NCBI GenBank assembly: GCA_025359045.1
Contig: JANYHN010000043.1
Coordinates: forward strand, 62,001 to 126,000
Reading direction: 5' to 3'
Length of the DNA stretch: 64,000 nucleotides
DNA from: Hyphomicrobiales bacterium
GTDB lineage: Bacteria; Pseudomonadota; Alphaproteobacteria; Rhizobiales; Aestuariivirgaceae
Below, one piece after another: positions 26,483 to 35,757 of this stretch. A program made the position numbers and the translations under genes. Under the pieces are notes generated by a model. It was given only the letters and a program-made list of their open reading frames with translations, made no database searches and was not told where the DNA came from. Every line of letters begins with the position of its first letter. Within the stretch, counting starts at the first letter, position 1.

Positions 26483-28414
26483 ATGGGTAAAGTTATTGGT
26501 ATTGATCTTGGCACCACCAATTCCTGCGTGGCTGTCATGGAAGGCAAAAATCCGAAAGTTATCGAAAACGCCGAGGGTGCGCGCACCACGCCTTCAATTG
26601 TTGCGTTTAACGCTGAAGGCGAAACCTTGGTGGGCCAGCCTGCCAAACGCCAAGGTGTGACCAATCCGGAAAATACATTCTTTGCGATCAAGCGCCTGAT
26701 TGGCCGCCGCATGGAAGACCCGATGGTTGCCAAAGATAAGAAATTGGTTCCATATTCAATTGTCAAAGCTGACAACGGTGATGCTTGGGTTGAAAGCCGT
26801 GGCACGAAATATGCCCCATCACAGATCTCGGCCTTCACATTGACCAAGATGAAGGAAACCGCTGAACGTTATTTAGGCGAGCCTGTGACACAAGCTGTGA
26901 TCACAGTTCCAGCCTATTTCAACGACAGCCAACGCCAAGCTACCAAAGATGCTGGCCGCATTGCGGGCCTTGAAGTGCTCCGCATCATCAACGAACCGAC
27001 GGCTGCTGCCTTGGCTTATGGCCTCGATAAGAAAGAAGCCGGCACAATTGCAGTTTATGACTTGGGCGGCGGCACATTCGACGTTTCCATCCTCGAAATC
27101 GGCGATGGTGTGTTTGAAGTGAAATCCACCAACGGCGATACATTCCTCGGCGGTGAAGATTTCGACATGCGCATTGTTGATTATCTTGCTGATGAATTCA
27201 AAAAAGAAAATGGCTTGGATTTGCGTAAGGATAAGCTTGCCCTTCAACGTTTGCGCGAAGCATCTGAAAAGGCCAAAGTTGAACTTTCATCTGCAATGCA
27301 GACTGAAATCAACTTACCCTTCATCACAGCTGATGCATCTGGGCCAAAACATCTGACCGTAAAGCTCTCGCGTTCCAAGCTTGAAGCTTTGGTTGATGAT
27401 TTGATTCAAAAAACCATCGAGCCATGCCGCATGGCACTCAAAGATGCTGGCGTAACAGCCGCCCAGATCGATCAAGTGGTATTGGTGGGTGGTATGACCC
27501 GTATGCCTAAGGTGATTGAGCTGGTAAAGCAATTCTTCGGCAAGGAACCCCATAAGGGTGTGAACCCTGATGAAGTTGTGGCCATTGGTGCTGCTATTCA
27601 AGGCGGCGTTCTCAAAGGTGAAGTCAAGGACGTGTTGTTGCTTGACGTGACACCATTGTCACTTGGCATTGAAACCTTGGGCGGCGTGTTTACACGGTTG
27701 ATCGACCGCAACACCACGATCCCAACCAAGAAGAGCCAAGTGTTCTCAACGGCTGACGATAACCAAACCGCGGTTACCATCCGCGTGTTCCAAGGCGAGC
27801 GCGAAATGGCGGCTGATAATAAGTCACTAGGCCAGTTTGATTTGATGGGCATTCCGTCTGCACCACGCGGCATTCCACAAATTGAAGTGACGTTTGATAT
27901 TGACGCCAACGGCATTGTGAATGTGTCGGCCAAAGATAAAGCCACCAACAAAGAACAGCAGATTCGCATTCAGGCCTCAGGCGGTTTGAGCGATGCGGAA
28001 ATCGAAAAGATGGTGAAGGAAGCCGAGGCCAATGCTGGCGAAGATAAAAAACGCAAAGATGCTGTGGAGGCCAAAAACCAAGCTGAAAGCTTGATCCACT
28101 CCACGCAGAAGACTTTGAAGGAGGCTGGCGATAAGGTTGCGGTTTCTGATAAGTCTGCCATTGAAGCAGCCATTGCCGATCTTAAAGCCTCAATCGAAGC
28201 TGGCGATGCTGATGACATTCAGGCCAAAAACACCGCACTTATGCAGCTTTCCATGAAGATGGGCGAAGCTTTGTATAAGGCTGGTAGTGCGGCTGATGCT
28301 CCATCAGGGGCCGCAGACAATGATCATGACGAGGCTGACGACAAGGTCGAACGCGACGAGATGGATGACATCTTGGATGCCGAGTTCACCGAAGTTGATG
28401 ATAAGAAGAAGTAA
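26483..28414 (+). CDS. dnaK: Chaperone DnaK (Hsp70)
   Basis: A 643-residue Hsp70. It starts [18 protein letters not shown], has the ATPase motifs [12 protein letters not shown] and VGGMTRMP, then the substrate-binding domain and an acidic tail rich in Asp and Glu. It folds proteins in the cytoplasm with DnaJ and GrpE. A clear AGAGGAG site precedes the ATG. dnaJ lies 184 bases downstream, beyond a palindromic repeat, so the two may be partly uncoupled. Confidence 0.98.
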   Translation: MGKVIGIDLGTTNSCVAVMEGKNPKVIENAEGARTTPSIVAFNAEGETLVGQPAKRQGVTNPENTFFAIKRLIGRRMEDPMVAKDKKLVPYSIVKADNGDAWVESRGTKYAPSQISAFTLTKMKETAERYLGEPVTQAVITVPAYFNDSQRQATKDAGRIAGLEVLRIINEPTAAALAYGLDKKEAGTIAVYDLGGGTFDVSILEIGDGVFEVKSTNGDTFLGGEDFDMRIVDYLADEFKKENGLDLRKDKLALQRLREASEKAKVELSSAMQTEINLPFITADASGPKHLTVKLSRSKLEALVDDLIQKTIEPCRMALKDAGVTAAQIDQVVLVGGMTRMPKVIELVKQFFGKEPHKGVNPDEVVAIGAAIQGGVLKGEVKDVLLLDVTPLSLGIETLGGVFTRLIDRNTTIPTKKSQVFSTADDNQTAVTIRVFQGEREMAADNKSLGQFDLMGIPSAPRGIPQIEVTFDIDANGIVNVSAKDKATNKEQQIRIQASGGLSDAEIEKMVKEAEANAGEDKKRKDAVEAKNQAESLIHSTQKTLKEAGDKVAVSDKSAIEAAIADLKASIEAGDADDIQAKNTALMQLSMKMGEALYKAGSAADAPSGAADNDHDEADDKVERDEMDDILDAEFTEVDDKKK

Positions 28415-28444
28415 GTTTGCTTGAGTTTGTGAACTCCCATCTTA

Positions 28445-28532
28445 CCGTCACCCCGGCTCCGGCTGGGGTCCCGCTTTAATCGAGATCAATATATTAAAGT
28501 AAGCGGGATGCCAGCTTTCGCTGGTTTGACGG
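28445..28532. repeat. Imperfect palindromic intergenic element between dnaK and dnaJ
   Basis: The element runs from CCGTCA to TGACGG and folds on itself. An inner pair TCCCGCTTTAAT / ATTAAAGTAAGCGGGA flanks a short loop, and each arm carries a small hairpin (CCGGCTCCGGCTGG on the left, CCAGCTTTCGCTGG on the right). It resembles dispersed palindromic repeats of REP/RPE type. It sits inside the dnaK-dnaJ message and could set their ratio. Confidence 0.7.
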
Positions 28533-28598
28533 GTTGATGGGTTTCTAATTTTAACTTATGGGATTTCTTCGGACGACAAATTTGAGTGTGACACTTTA

Positions 28599-29771
28599 AT
28601 GGCCAAGCGCGATTTTTATGAAGTTTTAGGTGTTGCCAAAGGTGCCGATGAAAAGGTGCTGAAAACCGCTTATCGCAACCTTGCAAAAAAACTTCACCCG
28701 GATGCCAATCACGGCTCGAAAGAAACAGATGCCAAATTCAAGGAATTGAACGAGGCTTATGACGTGCTCAAAGATCCTCAGAAAAAAGCAGCATATGATC
28801 GGTTCGGTCATCAGGCTTTTGAAAATGGTGGTGGGCGCAGTAGCGCTGGTGGCCCAGGCTTTGGGCCTGAATTCAATTCCTCGATGTCCGATATTTTCGA
28901 AGATTTGTTTGGTGACTTTATGGGCGGCCAGCGCGCGGGCGCTGCTGGCCAGCGCGGACGTGGCGGTGCGCGCGGCAATGGCGCAACACGCGGCAGCGAT
29001 TTGCGCTATAATCTCGAAATCAATCTCACTGAGGCTTATTCTGGTAAATCCGCGACCGTACGCGTGCCTTCATCTGTCGCTTGCGACACATGTAAGGGTT
29101 CTGGCGCCAAGCCCGGCACACAACCTAAAACCTGTGGCACATGTGGCGGTGCCGGTGCGGTGCGTTCGCAATCTGGATTCTTTACTGTCGAAAGGGCTTG
29201 CCCCACCTGCGCAGGCCGTGGCCAGGTTATCGCTGATCCCTGCATGACCTGCGGTGGCCAAGGCCGTGTTACGAAAGAACGCAATCTGACAGTTGCCATT
29301 CCGCCCGGCGTTGAAGATGGCACGCGCATTCGCATGACGGGCGAAGGCGAAGCCGGCATGCGTGGCGGCCCATCTGGCGATCTCTATATTTTCATTTCAA
29401 TGCGCGCCCATGAGTTTTTCCAACGTGATGGTGCTGACCTTTATTGCAAAGTGCCGATCTCGATGGCCACCGCCTCACTGGGCGGTGAAATTGAAGTGCC
29501 GACCATTGACGGCAAAAAAGCCCGCGTGACTATTCCCGATGGGGCTCAGAATGGCAAACAGTTCCGCCTGAAAGCCAAAGGCATGCCCGTGCTGCGCTCG
29601 GCCCAACATGGCGATATGTATATTCAGGTGAGCGTTGAAACCCCGGTCAACCTATCGCGCCGCCAACGCGAGTTGATGCAAGAGTTTGATAAAGAGGCCC
29701 GCAATAACTCGCCGGAATCTGAGGGTTTTTTTGCCAAGGCCAAGGCTTTTTGGGACGGGTTTGGGGGTTAG
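28599..29771 (+). CDS. dnaJ: Co-chaperone DnaJ (Hsp40)
   Basis: A 390-residue type I DnaJ. The J domain has HPD near 34-36, a Gly-rich linker covers 75-130, the zinc domain has four C-X2-C-X-G-X-G repeats ([32 protein letters not shown]), and a C-terminal substrate domain follows. It delivers substrates to DnaK and triggers ATP hydrolysis. A weak stem (CTAT/ATAG flanked by A and T runs) follows at about 29778-29797 and could end the transcript. Confidence 0.97.
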   Translation: MAKRDFYEVLGVAKGADEKVLKTAYRNLAKKLHPDANHGSKETDAKFKELNEAYDVLKDPQKKAAYDRFGHQAFENGGGRSSAGGPGFGPEFNSSMSDIFEDLFGDFMGGQRAGAAGQRGRGGARGNGATRGSDLRYNLEINLTEAYSGKSATVRVPSSVACDTCKGSGAKPGTQPKTCGTCGGAGAVRSQSGFFTVERACPTCAGRGQVIADPCMTCGGQGRVTKERNLTVAIPPGVEDGTRIRMTGEGEAGMRGGPSGDLYIFISMRAHEFFQRDGADLYCKVPISMATASLGGEIEVPTIDGKKARVTIPDGAQNGKQFRLKAKGMPVLRSAQHGDMYIQVSVETPVNLSRRQRELMQEFDKEARNNSPESEGFFAKAKAFWDGFGG

Positions 29772-29879
29772 ATATCCAAAAGCTATGCACATAGTTTTGC
29801 ACAGATTCAGTGGATATTTTTGCAGCTCATTATTCCTTCAAAAACCCGATACAAATCCGCTACCAAAAGAAAGAGGATA

Positions 29880-29986
29880 AGAAATGTGGCTGAGCGGTAA
29901 GGCAACTGACTGTTAATAGGATGTGAATCAGGCTTCTCTGAGAAGATCACCTGACCTCGCGGGTTCGAATCCCGCTGTTTCCGCCA
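29880..29986 (+). tRNA. Atypical tRNA-like gene, GTT (Asn-like) anticodon candidate, enlarged anticodon region and long variable region
   Basis: The 3' half is a textbook tRNA: T-arm GCGGG-TTCGAAT-CCCGC at 29959-29975, a 3' acceptor strand TGTTTCC, discriminator G, and an encoded CCA at 29984-29986. The D-arm (TGGCTGAGCGGTAAGGC) also fits. The 5' acceptor AGAAATG pairs only with an A-C mismatch at position 1 and two wobbles. The loop CTGTTAA suits anticodon GTT, but its stem CTGA finds its partner TCAG only after about 11 extra bases, and a CTTCT/AGAAG hairpin makes a long variable region. At 107 bases it is too long for a normal tRNA. A strong terminator follows directly. Either an unusual functional tRNA or a decaying copy. 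Confidence 0.5.
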
Positions 29987-30025
29987 ACTCGAGGCAGCCC
30001 TCTTTAGGCTGCCTCGAGTTGCTTT
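29986..30025 (+). terminator. Rho-independent terminator after the tRNA-like gene
   Basis: A perfect 14-base stem (29986-29999 with 30007-30020), a seven-base loop, then GCTTTTTG. It begins at the last base of the encoded CCA. This is one of the strongest terminators in the window and argues that the tRNA-like gene is, or recently was, a transcribed unit. Confidence 0.92.
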
Positions 30026-30079
30026 TTGAATCGTTGTTGGCTAACCGTCAAGGACATTTTGCTCTAGCGGTCATGGGTT

Positions 30080-30100
30080 CAAAAATGGGCAGTTGCTGCC
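30080..30100 (-). terminator. Probable terminator of higBA
   Basis: On the minus strand, GGCAG-CAA-CTGCC is followed by CATTTTTG, just past the higA stop. The stem is only five base pairs, so confidence is moderate. Confidence 0.5.
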
Positions 30101-30105
30101 ACAGA

Positions 30106-30417
30106 TTAAGCCGCCCCTATCGTCGGTATCGCAGTCATATCTATCTCACGTTCTGCATACCAAGTGTCATGAGCTGCTTGCATGCGAAGCCAAGGTGCCG
30201 CTCCATCGCCAAACAATTTTCCCAGCCGCACAGCAACCGAAGGCGATACAGGCTTTGCCTCTCTCAATACATCATAAAGATGTTGGCGAGAAATGCCAAG
30301 CAGAGAAGCGATCTCAACTTTGGTTCGACCAGTCGCCGGGATAACGACTTCACGCAACAACGAGCCCGGATGGCTGGGGCAACGGTTGGTATTTCTCTTT
30401 GCTTGATATTCAACCAT
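30106..30417 (-). CDS. higA: HigA-family antitoxin (XRE HTH)
   Basis: A 103-residue HigA: an N-terminal segment HPGSLLREVVIP, then a helix-turn-helix (KVEIASLLGISRQHLYDVLR). It neutralises the HigB toxin and represses the operon. ATG at 30417 has GAGGACA six bases upstream; the longer TTG start is not needed. The gene follows higB by eight bases, toxin first, as usual for higBA. Confidence 0.93.
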   Translation of the reverse strand: MVEYQAKRNTNRCPSHPGSLLREVVIPATGRTKVEIASLLGISRQHLYDVLREAKPVSPSVAVRLGKLFGDGAAPWLRMQAAHDTWYAEREIDMTAIPTIGAA

Positions 30418-30425
30418 ATCTGTCC

Positions 30426-30704
30426 TCAATGATACTGTTCAAGAGCAATGCGTACTGCATCACCTTCTAGAAATTCAAATGTAATGCACCACGGACCATT
30501 CACATGGACAGTATACCGCGTTGGATTAAAACCCCGCAGCGCGTGAAAATCAAATCCCGGCAAATTCATTTCATCGGGTACAGAGCAAGCGTCTAAACGA
30601 TCCAGTCGCAACAAAATCCTTCCATGCAGTCGCTTGTCAATTTTGCCAGTTCGTCCTGCTGACCACAAATCTGCTAGCGCCTTGTCTTTAAAACTTGCAA
30701 TCAC
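30426..30704 (-). CDS. higB: HigB-family mRNA interferase toxin
   Basis: A 92-residue RelE/HigB-fold toxin. Typical features are FKDKALADLW at the start, RLDRLDAC, the GFDFHALRG motif and the final RYTVHVNGPWCITFEF strand. It cleaves mRNA on the ribosome. The start is GTG at 30704 (a TTG codon precedes it). The operator lies just upstream. The pair sits beside the odd tRNA-like gene. Confidence 0.92.
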   Translation of the reverse strand: MIASFKDKALADLWSAGRTGKIDKRLHGRILLRLDRLDACSVPDEMNLPGFDFHALRGFNPTRYTVHVNGPWCITFEFLEGDAVRIALEQYH

Positions 30705-30712
30705 CAAGCAAT

Positions 30713-30729
30713 GTAAGCATATTGCTTAC
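30713..30729. promoter_or_regulatory. Inverted-repeat operator upstream of higBA
   Basis: GTAAGCA-TAT-TGCTTAC is a perfect seven-base inverted repeat with a three-base spacer, nine bases upstream of the higB start. The position suits autoregulation by HigA or the HigBA complex. Confidence 0.7.
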
Positions 30730-30753
30730 TTAGTGTCAATCGGAGTTTCGCCC

Positions 30754-31041
30754 ATGCCTAAAGCCTATTGGATCGCCCATGTTACGGTCAGCAACCCTGA
30801 CCAATATAAATTCTATGCCACTGAGGCTGGTATCGCGTTTAAAAAATTTAGCGCGACAATTCTCGCGCGGGGTGGGCCGCATGAAATAATGGAAGGCCAA
30901 GGCCGACAACGAAATGTGGTGATTGAATTTCTTTCACTGCAAGCGGCGATTGATTGCTATAATTCAGAGGAATATCAATCGGCCAAGGCCAAACGCGCTG
31001 GCGCTGGGGAGGCGGATATTATTATAGTTGAGGGTGTCTAA
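30754..31041 (+). CDS. DUF1330 domain-containing protein
   Basis: A 95-residue DUF1330 (dimeric alpha-beta barrel) protein: KAYWIAHVTVSNPDQY at the start, ARGGPHEIMEGQ in the middle, then the RNVVIEF-to-CYNSEEYQ segment typical of the family. Function is unknown. ATG at 30754 has GGAG upstream. It is directly followed by the aldo/keto reductase with no gap, so the two form an operon. Confidence 0.85.
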   Translation: MPKAYWIAHVTVSNPDQYKFYATEAGIAFKKFSATILARGGPHEIMEGQGRQRNVVIEFLSLQAAIDCYNSEEYQSAKAKRAGAGEADIIIVEGV

Positions 31042-31866
31042 ATGACCGCGATCAAAAATATCGGCCCCATTCCGCAGCTCGGTTTTGGCACTTGGAACCA
31101 TAATGGTGAGGAAGCCTATCACGTGACGCGCTGGGCTTTGGAAATTGGTTTTCGCCATATCGATACTGCTGAGGGTTATAACAATGAAGAATTTGTCGGT
31201 CGTGCCATTGCTGAATCAGGAATTGTTCGCAACGACGTTTTTATAACTACCAAAATCGCGCCTGAGAGCTTTGCACCGGGCAAAATCATGGGGCATGTCA
31301 AAACCTCACTCGAAAAATTGCGCGTCGATAGAGTTGATCTGCTGCTGCTGCATTGGCCAGCAATCAAAGACCAATATGATGTGAATGACTATGTGCAACA
31401 ATTTGCCGAAGTCTATGATACAGGTTTAGCCAAACATATCGGCGTTTCCAACTTCACTAAAAAATATATCGATGCGGCTATTCGTATACTGGGTAACCGA
31501 CCGATCAGCACCAATCAATGCGAAATTCATGTGCTCAATCAAAATCATATCATCGTCGATTATTGTAAATCCAGAAATATTCCAATGACAGCCTATTCGC
31601 CTCTGGCTCGGGGTGCGTTGACGGATAATCCAACACTGGAGACCATCGGGAAAAAACATAACTGCTCGGCAAATCAAGTGGCTTTGGCATTTCTGTTAGC
31701 TGAAGGTTATGTGACTATTCCATCGTCCAGCAACAAAGCCCGCATTAAAGAAAATTTTGATGCAAAGGATGTGGTGCTCACCGCCGACGATATAACTACT
31801 ATCCGCAAGCTCGATGAAGGTCGGCGTTTAGTGAATGGGGCGTGGTGTCCGGTGTGGGACACTTAA
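31042..31866 (+). CDS. Aldo/keto reductase
   Basis: A 274-residue NADPH-dependent reductase with the catalytic tetrad Asp41, Tyr46 (DTAEGY), Lys71 (TTK) and His104 (LLLHWP), and a C-terminal cofactor site PSSSNKARIKEN. It resembles the 2,5-diketo-gluconate reductase group, but the substrate is open. The stop lies inside the left end of a long palindromic repeat. Confidence 0.9.
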   Translation: MTAIKNIGPIPQLGFGTWNHNGEEAYHVTRWALEIGFRHIDTAEGYNNEEFVGRAIAESGIVRNDVFITTKIAPESFAPGKIMGHVKTSLEKLRVDRVDLLLLHWPAIKDQYDVNDYVQQFAEVYDTGLAKHIGVSNFTKKYIDAAIRILGNRPISTNQCEIHVLNQNHIIVDYCKSRNIPMTAYSPLARGALTDNPTLETIGKKHNCSANQVALAFLLAEGYVTIPSSSNKARIKENFDAKDVVLTADDITTIRKLDEGRRLVNGAWCPVWDT

Positions 31867-32027
31867 CTCTTCGTCTTCCACCGCTTGCGGGGGAAGAAAG
31901 GTGCCCATCGAACGAAGTGAGATGGGATAGATGAGGGACCGCAGACTCTGTCTTCCCCTCACCTATCCCATCCAGCTTCGCCGGATGGGCCCTTTCCTCT
32001 CCCGCCATGCGGTAGAGGACGAGTTAA
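31863..32027. repeat. 165-base imperfect palindromic intergenic repeat
   Basis: The element starts TTAACTC and ends GAGTTAA. Its arms match over most of their length: CGTCTTCCACCGC pairs with GCGGTAGAGGACG, GCGGGGGAAGAAAGG with CCTTTCCTCTCCCGC, and each side has an inner CCCATC/GATGGG hairpin around GAACGAAGTGA or CAGCTTCGCCG. It fills most of the gap between the aldo/keto reductase and rph and holds no open frame. This looks like a MITE-like or Rhizobiales palindromic element. Confidence 0.75.
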
Positions 32028-32083
32028 TCATTCCCACTGCCCAAATCCTGCGCTAAGGAACCTTTTTCAACAAGGAACTTCCC

Positions 32084-32797
32084 ATGCGCCCTTCTGGCCG
32101 TAATCCTGATCAACTCCGCGCCGTTTCATTTGAGCGCAATGTATCCAAACATGCTGAAGGCTCTTGCCTCATCAAATTTGGTGATACGCATGTGCTGTGC
32201 ACCGCTTCACTCGAAGAGCGCGTGCCACCATGGTTGAAGGGCGGCGGCAAGGGCTGGGTAACGGCGGAATATGGCATGTTGCCACGCGCCACCGGCGACC
32301 GCATGAAGCGCGAGGCCGCAGCGGGCAAACAATCAGGCCGCACCCAGGAAATTCAACGTCTCATTGGCCGCAGCTTGCGTGCGGTGGTGGATTTGCGCGC
32401 CCTCGGCGAAAAGCAAATCACTCTGGATTGCGATGTAATTCAAGCTGACGGGGGTACTCGAACAGCTGCAATCACGGGCAGCTTTGTAGCACTGCAAGAT
32501 TGCATTAATTGGATGATGGCACGCGAGATGTTGAAAACGTCACCAATCAAAGATCATGTGGCAGCTATCTCTTGTGGCATTCACGGCGGACAAGCAGTTT
32601 TAGATTTAGATTATGCCGAGGACTCAACTGCAGAAACCGATGCGAATTTCGTGATGACAGGTTCTGGCGGCATTATCGAGGTTCAAGGTACGGCAGAGGG
32701 CGAACCCTTCTCACAAGATATGTTGCTGCAACTTCTGGGACTCGCCAATGGCGGCATTAAAACTTTGGTGGCGATGCAGAAAGAAACCATGAAGTGA
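32084..32797 (+). CDS. rph: Ribonuclease PH
   Basis: A 237-residue phosphorolytic 3'-5' exoribonuclease that trims tRNA 3' ends. It opens [12 protein letters not shown] and has [15 protein letters not shown] and the active-site segment [19 protein letters not shown] precedes the ATG. Its stop overlaps the GTG start of rdgB; rph-rdgB-hemW is a standard alphaproteobacterial operon. Confidence 0.97.
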   Translation: MRPSGRNPDQLRAVSFERNVSKHAEGSCLIKFGDTHVLCTASLEERVPPWLKGGGKGWVTAEYGMLPRATGDRMKREAAAGKQSGRTQEIQRLIGRSLRAVVDLRALGEKQITLDCDVIQADGGTRTAAITGSFVALQDCINWMMAREMLKTSPIKDHVAAISCGIHGGQAVLDLDYAEDSTAETDANFVMTGSGGIIEVQGTAEGEPFSQDMLLQLLGLANGGIKTLVAMQKETMK

Positions 32798-33402
32798 TCC
32801 GTAAACTCAACAACGAGAAGATAGTCATCGCTACGCACAACAGGGGCAAGCTTGAAGAGTTTGCTGAATTGTTTAAGCCGCATGGTGTGACGACATTTTC
32901 GGCGGGTGGGTTAGGTCTTACTGAACCAGAAGAAACCGAAGATAGTTTTCGTGGCAACGCCCGCATTAAAGCTTTGTTTGCAATGACGCATTCCGGTTTG
33001 ATTTCAATCTCGGATGATTCAGGCTTGTGCGTAAATGCTTTAAATGGTGACCCCGGCGTTTATACCGCTGATTGGGCTGGGCCATCGCGTGATTGGAATT
33101 TGGCCATGCGCAATGTGGAAGAAAAGCTGCAAGCTGCTGGTGCAATAACTCCAGTTCTGCGTAAGGGGCAATTTAAATGCACACTCTGCGTGATGTGGCC
33201 GGATGGACATGAGCGCTTTTATGAAGGGGTCGCCCATGGTCAATTGGTGTGGCCACCACGCGGCGCATTGGGCCATGGTTATGATCCAGTGTTTGTGCCA
33301 GATGGGCAAGATCAAACTTTCGCGGAGATGACGCACTCGAAAAAGAACTCACTGTCGCATCGCGGGCTAGCGCTAGAGAAATTGCTCCGTGACCTCTTCT
33401 GA
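32794..33402 (+). CDS. rdgB: RdgB/HAM1-family XTP/dITP pyrophosphatase
   Basis: A 202-residue nucleotide-pool sanitiser that hydrolyses dITP and XTP. The signature [11 protein letters not shown] is near the start, with [16 protein letters not shown] and the final [10 protein letters not shown]. It starts with GTG overlapping the rph stop, and its end overlaps the hemW start by 14 bases. Confidence 0.96.
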   Translation: MIRKLNNEKIVIATHNRGKLEEFAELFKPHGVTTFSAGGLGLTEPEETEDSFRGNARIKALFAMTHSGLISISDDSGLCVNALNGDPGVYTADWAGPSRDWNLAMRNVEEKLQAAGAITPVLRKGQFKCTLCVMWPDGHERFYEGVAHGQLVWPPRGALGHGYDPVFVPDGQDQTFAEMTHSKKNSLSHRGLALEKLLRDLF

Positions 33403-34540
33403 TCAAGATTTCGGCGTTTATATTCATTGGCCATTCTGCAAGGCCAAATGCCCTTATTGCGATTTCAACAGCCATGTGCGCCATGAAGCAGTTGATCATA
33501 TGTCTTATGCGCGAGGCATTACGCGTGAGCTCAGTTGGTTGAAAGAACGCACAGGGCCTAAACAGGTCACCAGCATATTCTTCGGTGGTGGCACACCTAG
33601 CCTCATGCCACCAGAAGCTGTGGCTCATGTGCTCGATCATATTGCATCATTGTGGACTGTGTTGCCGACAGCAGAGATTACGCTTGAAGCCAATCCCACC
33701 AGTGTGGAAGCCGGGAATTTTCGAGGCTACCGTACCGCAGGTGTGAACCGCGTTTCTGTCGGCGTGCAATCGCTAAATGAAGCCGATCTCAAAGCATTGG
33801 GCCGTCAGCACACGCCAGACGAAGCACTGGCCGCCTTTCGCTTAGCAGCCAAAATTTTTCCGCGCGTATCATTTGATCTCATCTATGCGCGTCCGCAACA
33901 GTCATTAGCAGCGTGGGGTGATGAACTTTCCATCGCGCTCAAAGAGCAACAAGGCCACATGTCGCTGTATCAACTCACAATAGAACCAGAGACTCGGTAT
34001 CAAGATTTGTATGATGCTGGCAAATTACAGGTTCCCAATGATGATGATGCAGCTTCGCTCTATGAGTTAACGCAAGAGCTGACCGATAAACATAATCTGC
34101 CCGCATACGAAATTTCTAATCACGCAAGCGCTGGCCATGAAAGCCGACACAACCTCACTTATTGGCGTTATGGTGAATATGCAGGGGCTGGCCCTGGTGC
34201 GCATAGTCGCATTGCATCAGGTCCAAAGCGCCTCGCTTTGATGAGTGAAAAGCACCCCGAAACGTGGCGGCAAAATGTGAGTAGCCATGGCCACTCTATC
34301 GTGGAAAACGGTATGTTGACTCCGCAAGAACAGGCGCCTGAATATCTGCTGATGGGGCTGCGCATAAAAGAGGGAATTGATCTAGCACGCCATGCAAAAC
34401 TTGCTGGCGAAGCAATTGATGTCGCAAAAATCGAGGCCCTCGAAAATCTTGGCCTTGTTGAACGCGAGGGCACACGACTCATGGCTACACATCGCGGGCG
34501 GCCCATTCTCAACGCAATTATACGAGAACTCAATGGCTGA
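33389..34540 (+). CDS. hemW: Radical SAM heme chaperone HemW
   Basis: A 383-residue radical SAM protein. The cluster motif CKAKCPYCDFNSH uses Cys at positions Cys-X3-Cys-X2-Cys plus the fourth cysteine-like residue region typical of HemW rather than HemN. It binds and delivers heme. GTG at 33389 overlaps the rdgB end, and its own end overlaps rsmI by eight bases. Confidence 0.93.
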   Translation: MTSSDQDFGVYIHWPFCKAKCPYCDFNSHVRHEAVDHMSYARGITRELSWLKERTGPKQVTSIFFGGGTPSLMPPEAVAHVLDHIASLWTVLPTAEITLEANPTSVEAGNFRGYRTAGVNRVSVGVQSLNEADLKALGRQHTPDEALAAFRLAAKIFPRVSFDLIYARPQQSLAAWGDELSIALKEQQGHMSLYQLTIEPETRYQDLYDAGKLQVPNDDDAASLYELTQELTDKHNLPAYEISNHASAGHESRHNLTYWRYGEYAGAGPGAHSRIASGPKRLALMSEKHPETWRQNVSSHGHSIVENGMLTPQEQAPEYLLMGLRIKEGIDLARHAKLAGEAIDVAKIEALENLGLVEREGTRLMATHRGRPILNAIIRELNG

Positions 34541-35405
34541 ATATTTCATTGGCCCCAATCGTTATGATGCACCGAGCTTAGAAGCTGGTCTCTATGTGAC
34601 GGCCACACCAATTGGCAATTTGGGAGATGTGACGATCCGCGCATTAGCCTCTCTCGCTGCGGCTGATTACATTTTATGTGAAGACACGCGCGTCACCTCG
34701 CGGCTGCTCGAACGCTTTGGCATTCGCAACACTATGAAGCCTTATCACGAACACAACGCCGAAAAAGTGCGGCCTGCGATTCTTGCGGCGCTGCAAGAAG
34801 GTAAATCTTTTGTGCTTGTGAGCGATGCTGGCGTGCCGCTGGTGTCAGACCCTGGCTTTCGCTTGGTGCAAGCCTGCATAGCCGAGAACATCATGGTCAC
34901 TGGCCTGCCCGGTGCTTCAGCCGTGCTTACAGCACTCGCACTTTCCGGCCTACCGACAGATACTTTTACATTTCTGGGTTTTCTGCCGCAAAAGCATAAA
35001 GCCCGCGTCGACCTCCTCACCAAATTCAAATCTGTGCCATCAACCCTCATCGCCTTCGAAAGCCCTCACCGGATTGTAGATGCGCTACTTGATATCAATG
35101 AAGCATTGGGAACGCGCCAGATGGCGATGGCCCGCGAGCTCACCAAGCTGCATGAAGAGGTGTTGCGTGGCACGGCGCTCGAAATTCATGCTACTCTATC
35201 AACACGTGAATCTGTAAAAGGTGAAATTTGCCTCGTCATTGCGCCACCGCAAAATGAATTCGTCGTTGTTGAAGTTGATGAAATTGAAGACTCGATCACT
35301 GAAGCGTTGAAAGAAAACGCATCGTCAAAAGCAGCCAACATCGTGGCCAAGAAGTATGATCTTAAAAAAGAGGATATTTATGCCCGCATCCTCAAGCGCA
35401 AATAG
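34533..35405 (+). CDS. rsmI: 16S rRNA (cytidine1402-2'-O)-methyltransferase RsmI
   Basis: A 290-residue tetrapyrrole-methylase-fold enzyme: YVTATPIGNLGDVTIRAL at the N-terminus, CEDTRVTSRLL, SDAGVPLVSDPG and the LPGASA loop. It methylates C1402 of 16S rRNA. ATG at 34533 is chosen because the longer frame runs back through hemW; it overlaps hemW by eight bases. Confidence 0.95.
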   Translation: MAEYFIGPNRYDAPSLEAGLYVTATPIGNLGDVTIRALASLAAADYILCEDTRVTSRLLERFGIRNTMKPYHEHNAEKVRPAILAALQEGKSFVLVSDAGVPLVSDPGFRLVQACIAENIMVTGLPGASAVLTALALSGLPTDTFTFLGFLPQKHKARVDLLTKFKSVPSTLIAFESPHRIVDALLDINEALGTRQMAMARELTKLHEEVLRGTALEIHATLSTRESVKGEICLVIAPPQNEFVVVEVDEIEDSITEALKENASSKAANIVAKKYDLKKEDIYARILKRK

Positions 35406-35757
35406 ACAGCGCAACGAAAAGCGTGGACATAGAGCGGAAACTGCCGCGCTTATCCTATTGCGCCTCAAAGGATACCGCCTGCTCGCTCGCCGGTTCAAAT
35501 CATATCATGGCGAAATTGATCTCATTATGCGTAAAGGCCAAACCACAGCTTTCATCGAAGTGAAAGCCCGCAGCACGACAGATGCCGCTATATCTTCCGT
35601 TACCACGTATCAATCCAAACGCATCAGTGCCGCTGCAGGATTGTGGATGCTGCGCGATGCAAAGGCAGCGGCTGGATTTTGTCGGTTTGATATTGTGGCG
35701 GTCAACGCCTATCTTTGGCCTACTCATATTACGAATGCCTTTTCAGGAGAGATATAA
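35380..35757 (+). CDS. YraN/UPF0102-family nuclease-like protein
   Basis: A 125-residue UPF0102 protein with the PD-(D/E)XK-like pattern HGEIDLIM and FIEVKAR. It is associated with DNA processing but has no settled role. ATG at 35380 has AGAGGA six bases upstream; it overlaps rsmI by 26 bases. Its stop overlaps the gshB start (TAATG). Confidence 0.88.
   Translation: MPASSSANRQRNEKRGHRAETAALILLRLKGYRLLARRFKSYHGEIDLIMRKGQTTAFIEVKARSTTDAAISSVTTYQSKRISAAAGLWMLRDAKAAAGFCRFDIVAVNAYLWPTHITNAFSGEI

Noticed and set aside
29686-29880. A 64-codon frame overlapping the dnaJ end
   Set aside because: It begins inside dnaJ in another frame and has no ribosome-binding site.
30055-30100. A second tRNA-like fragment (GGTCATGGGTTCAAA)
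   Set aside because: The T-loop-like bases are not followed by a matching 3' arm, and the hairpin there is better read as the higBA terminator.
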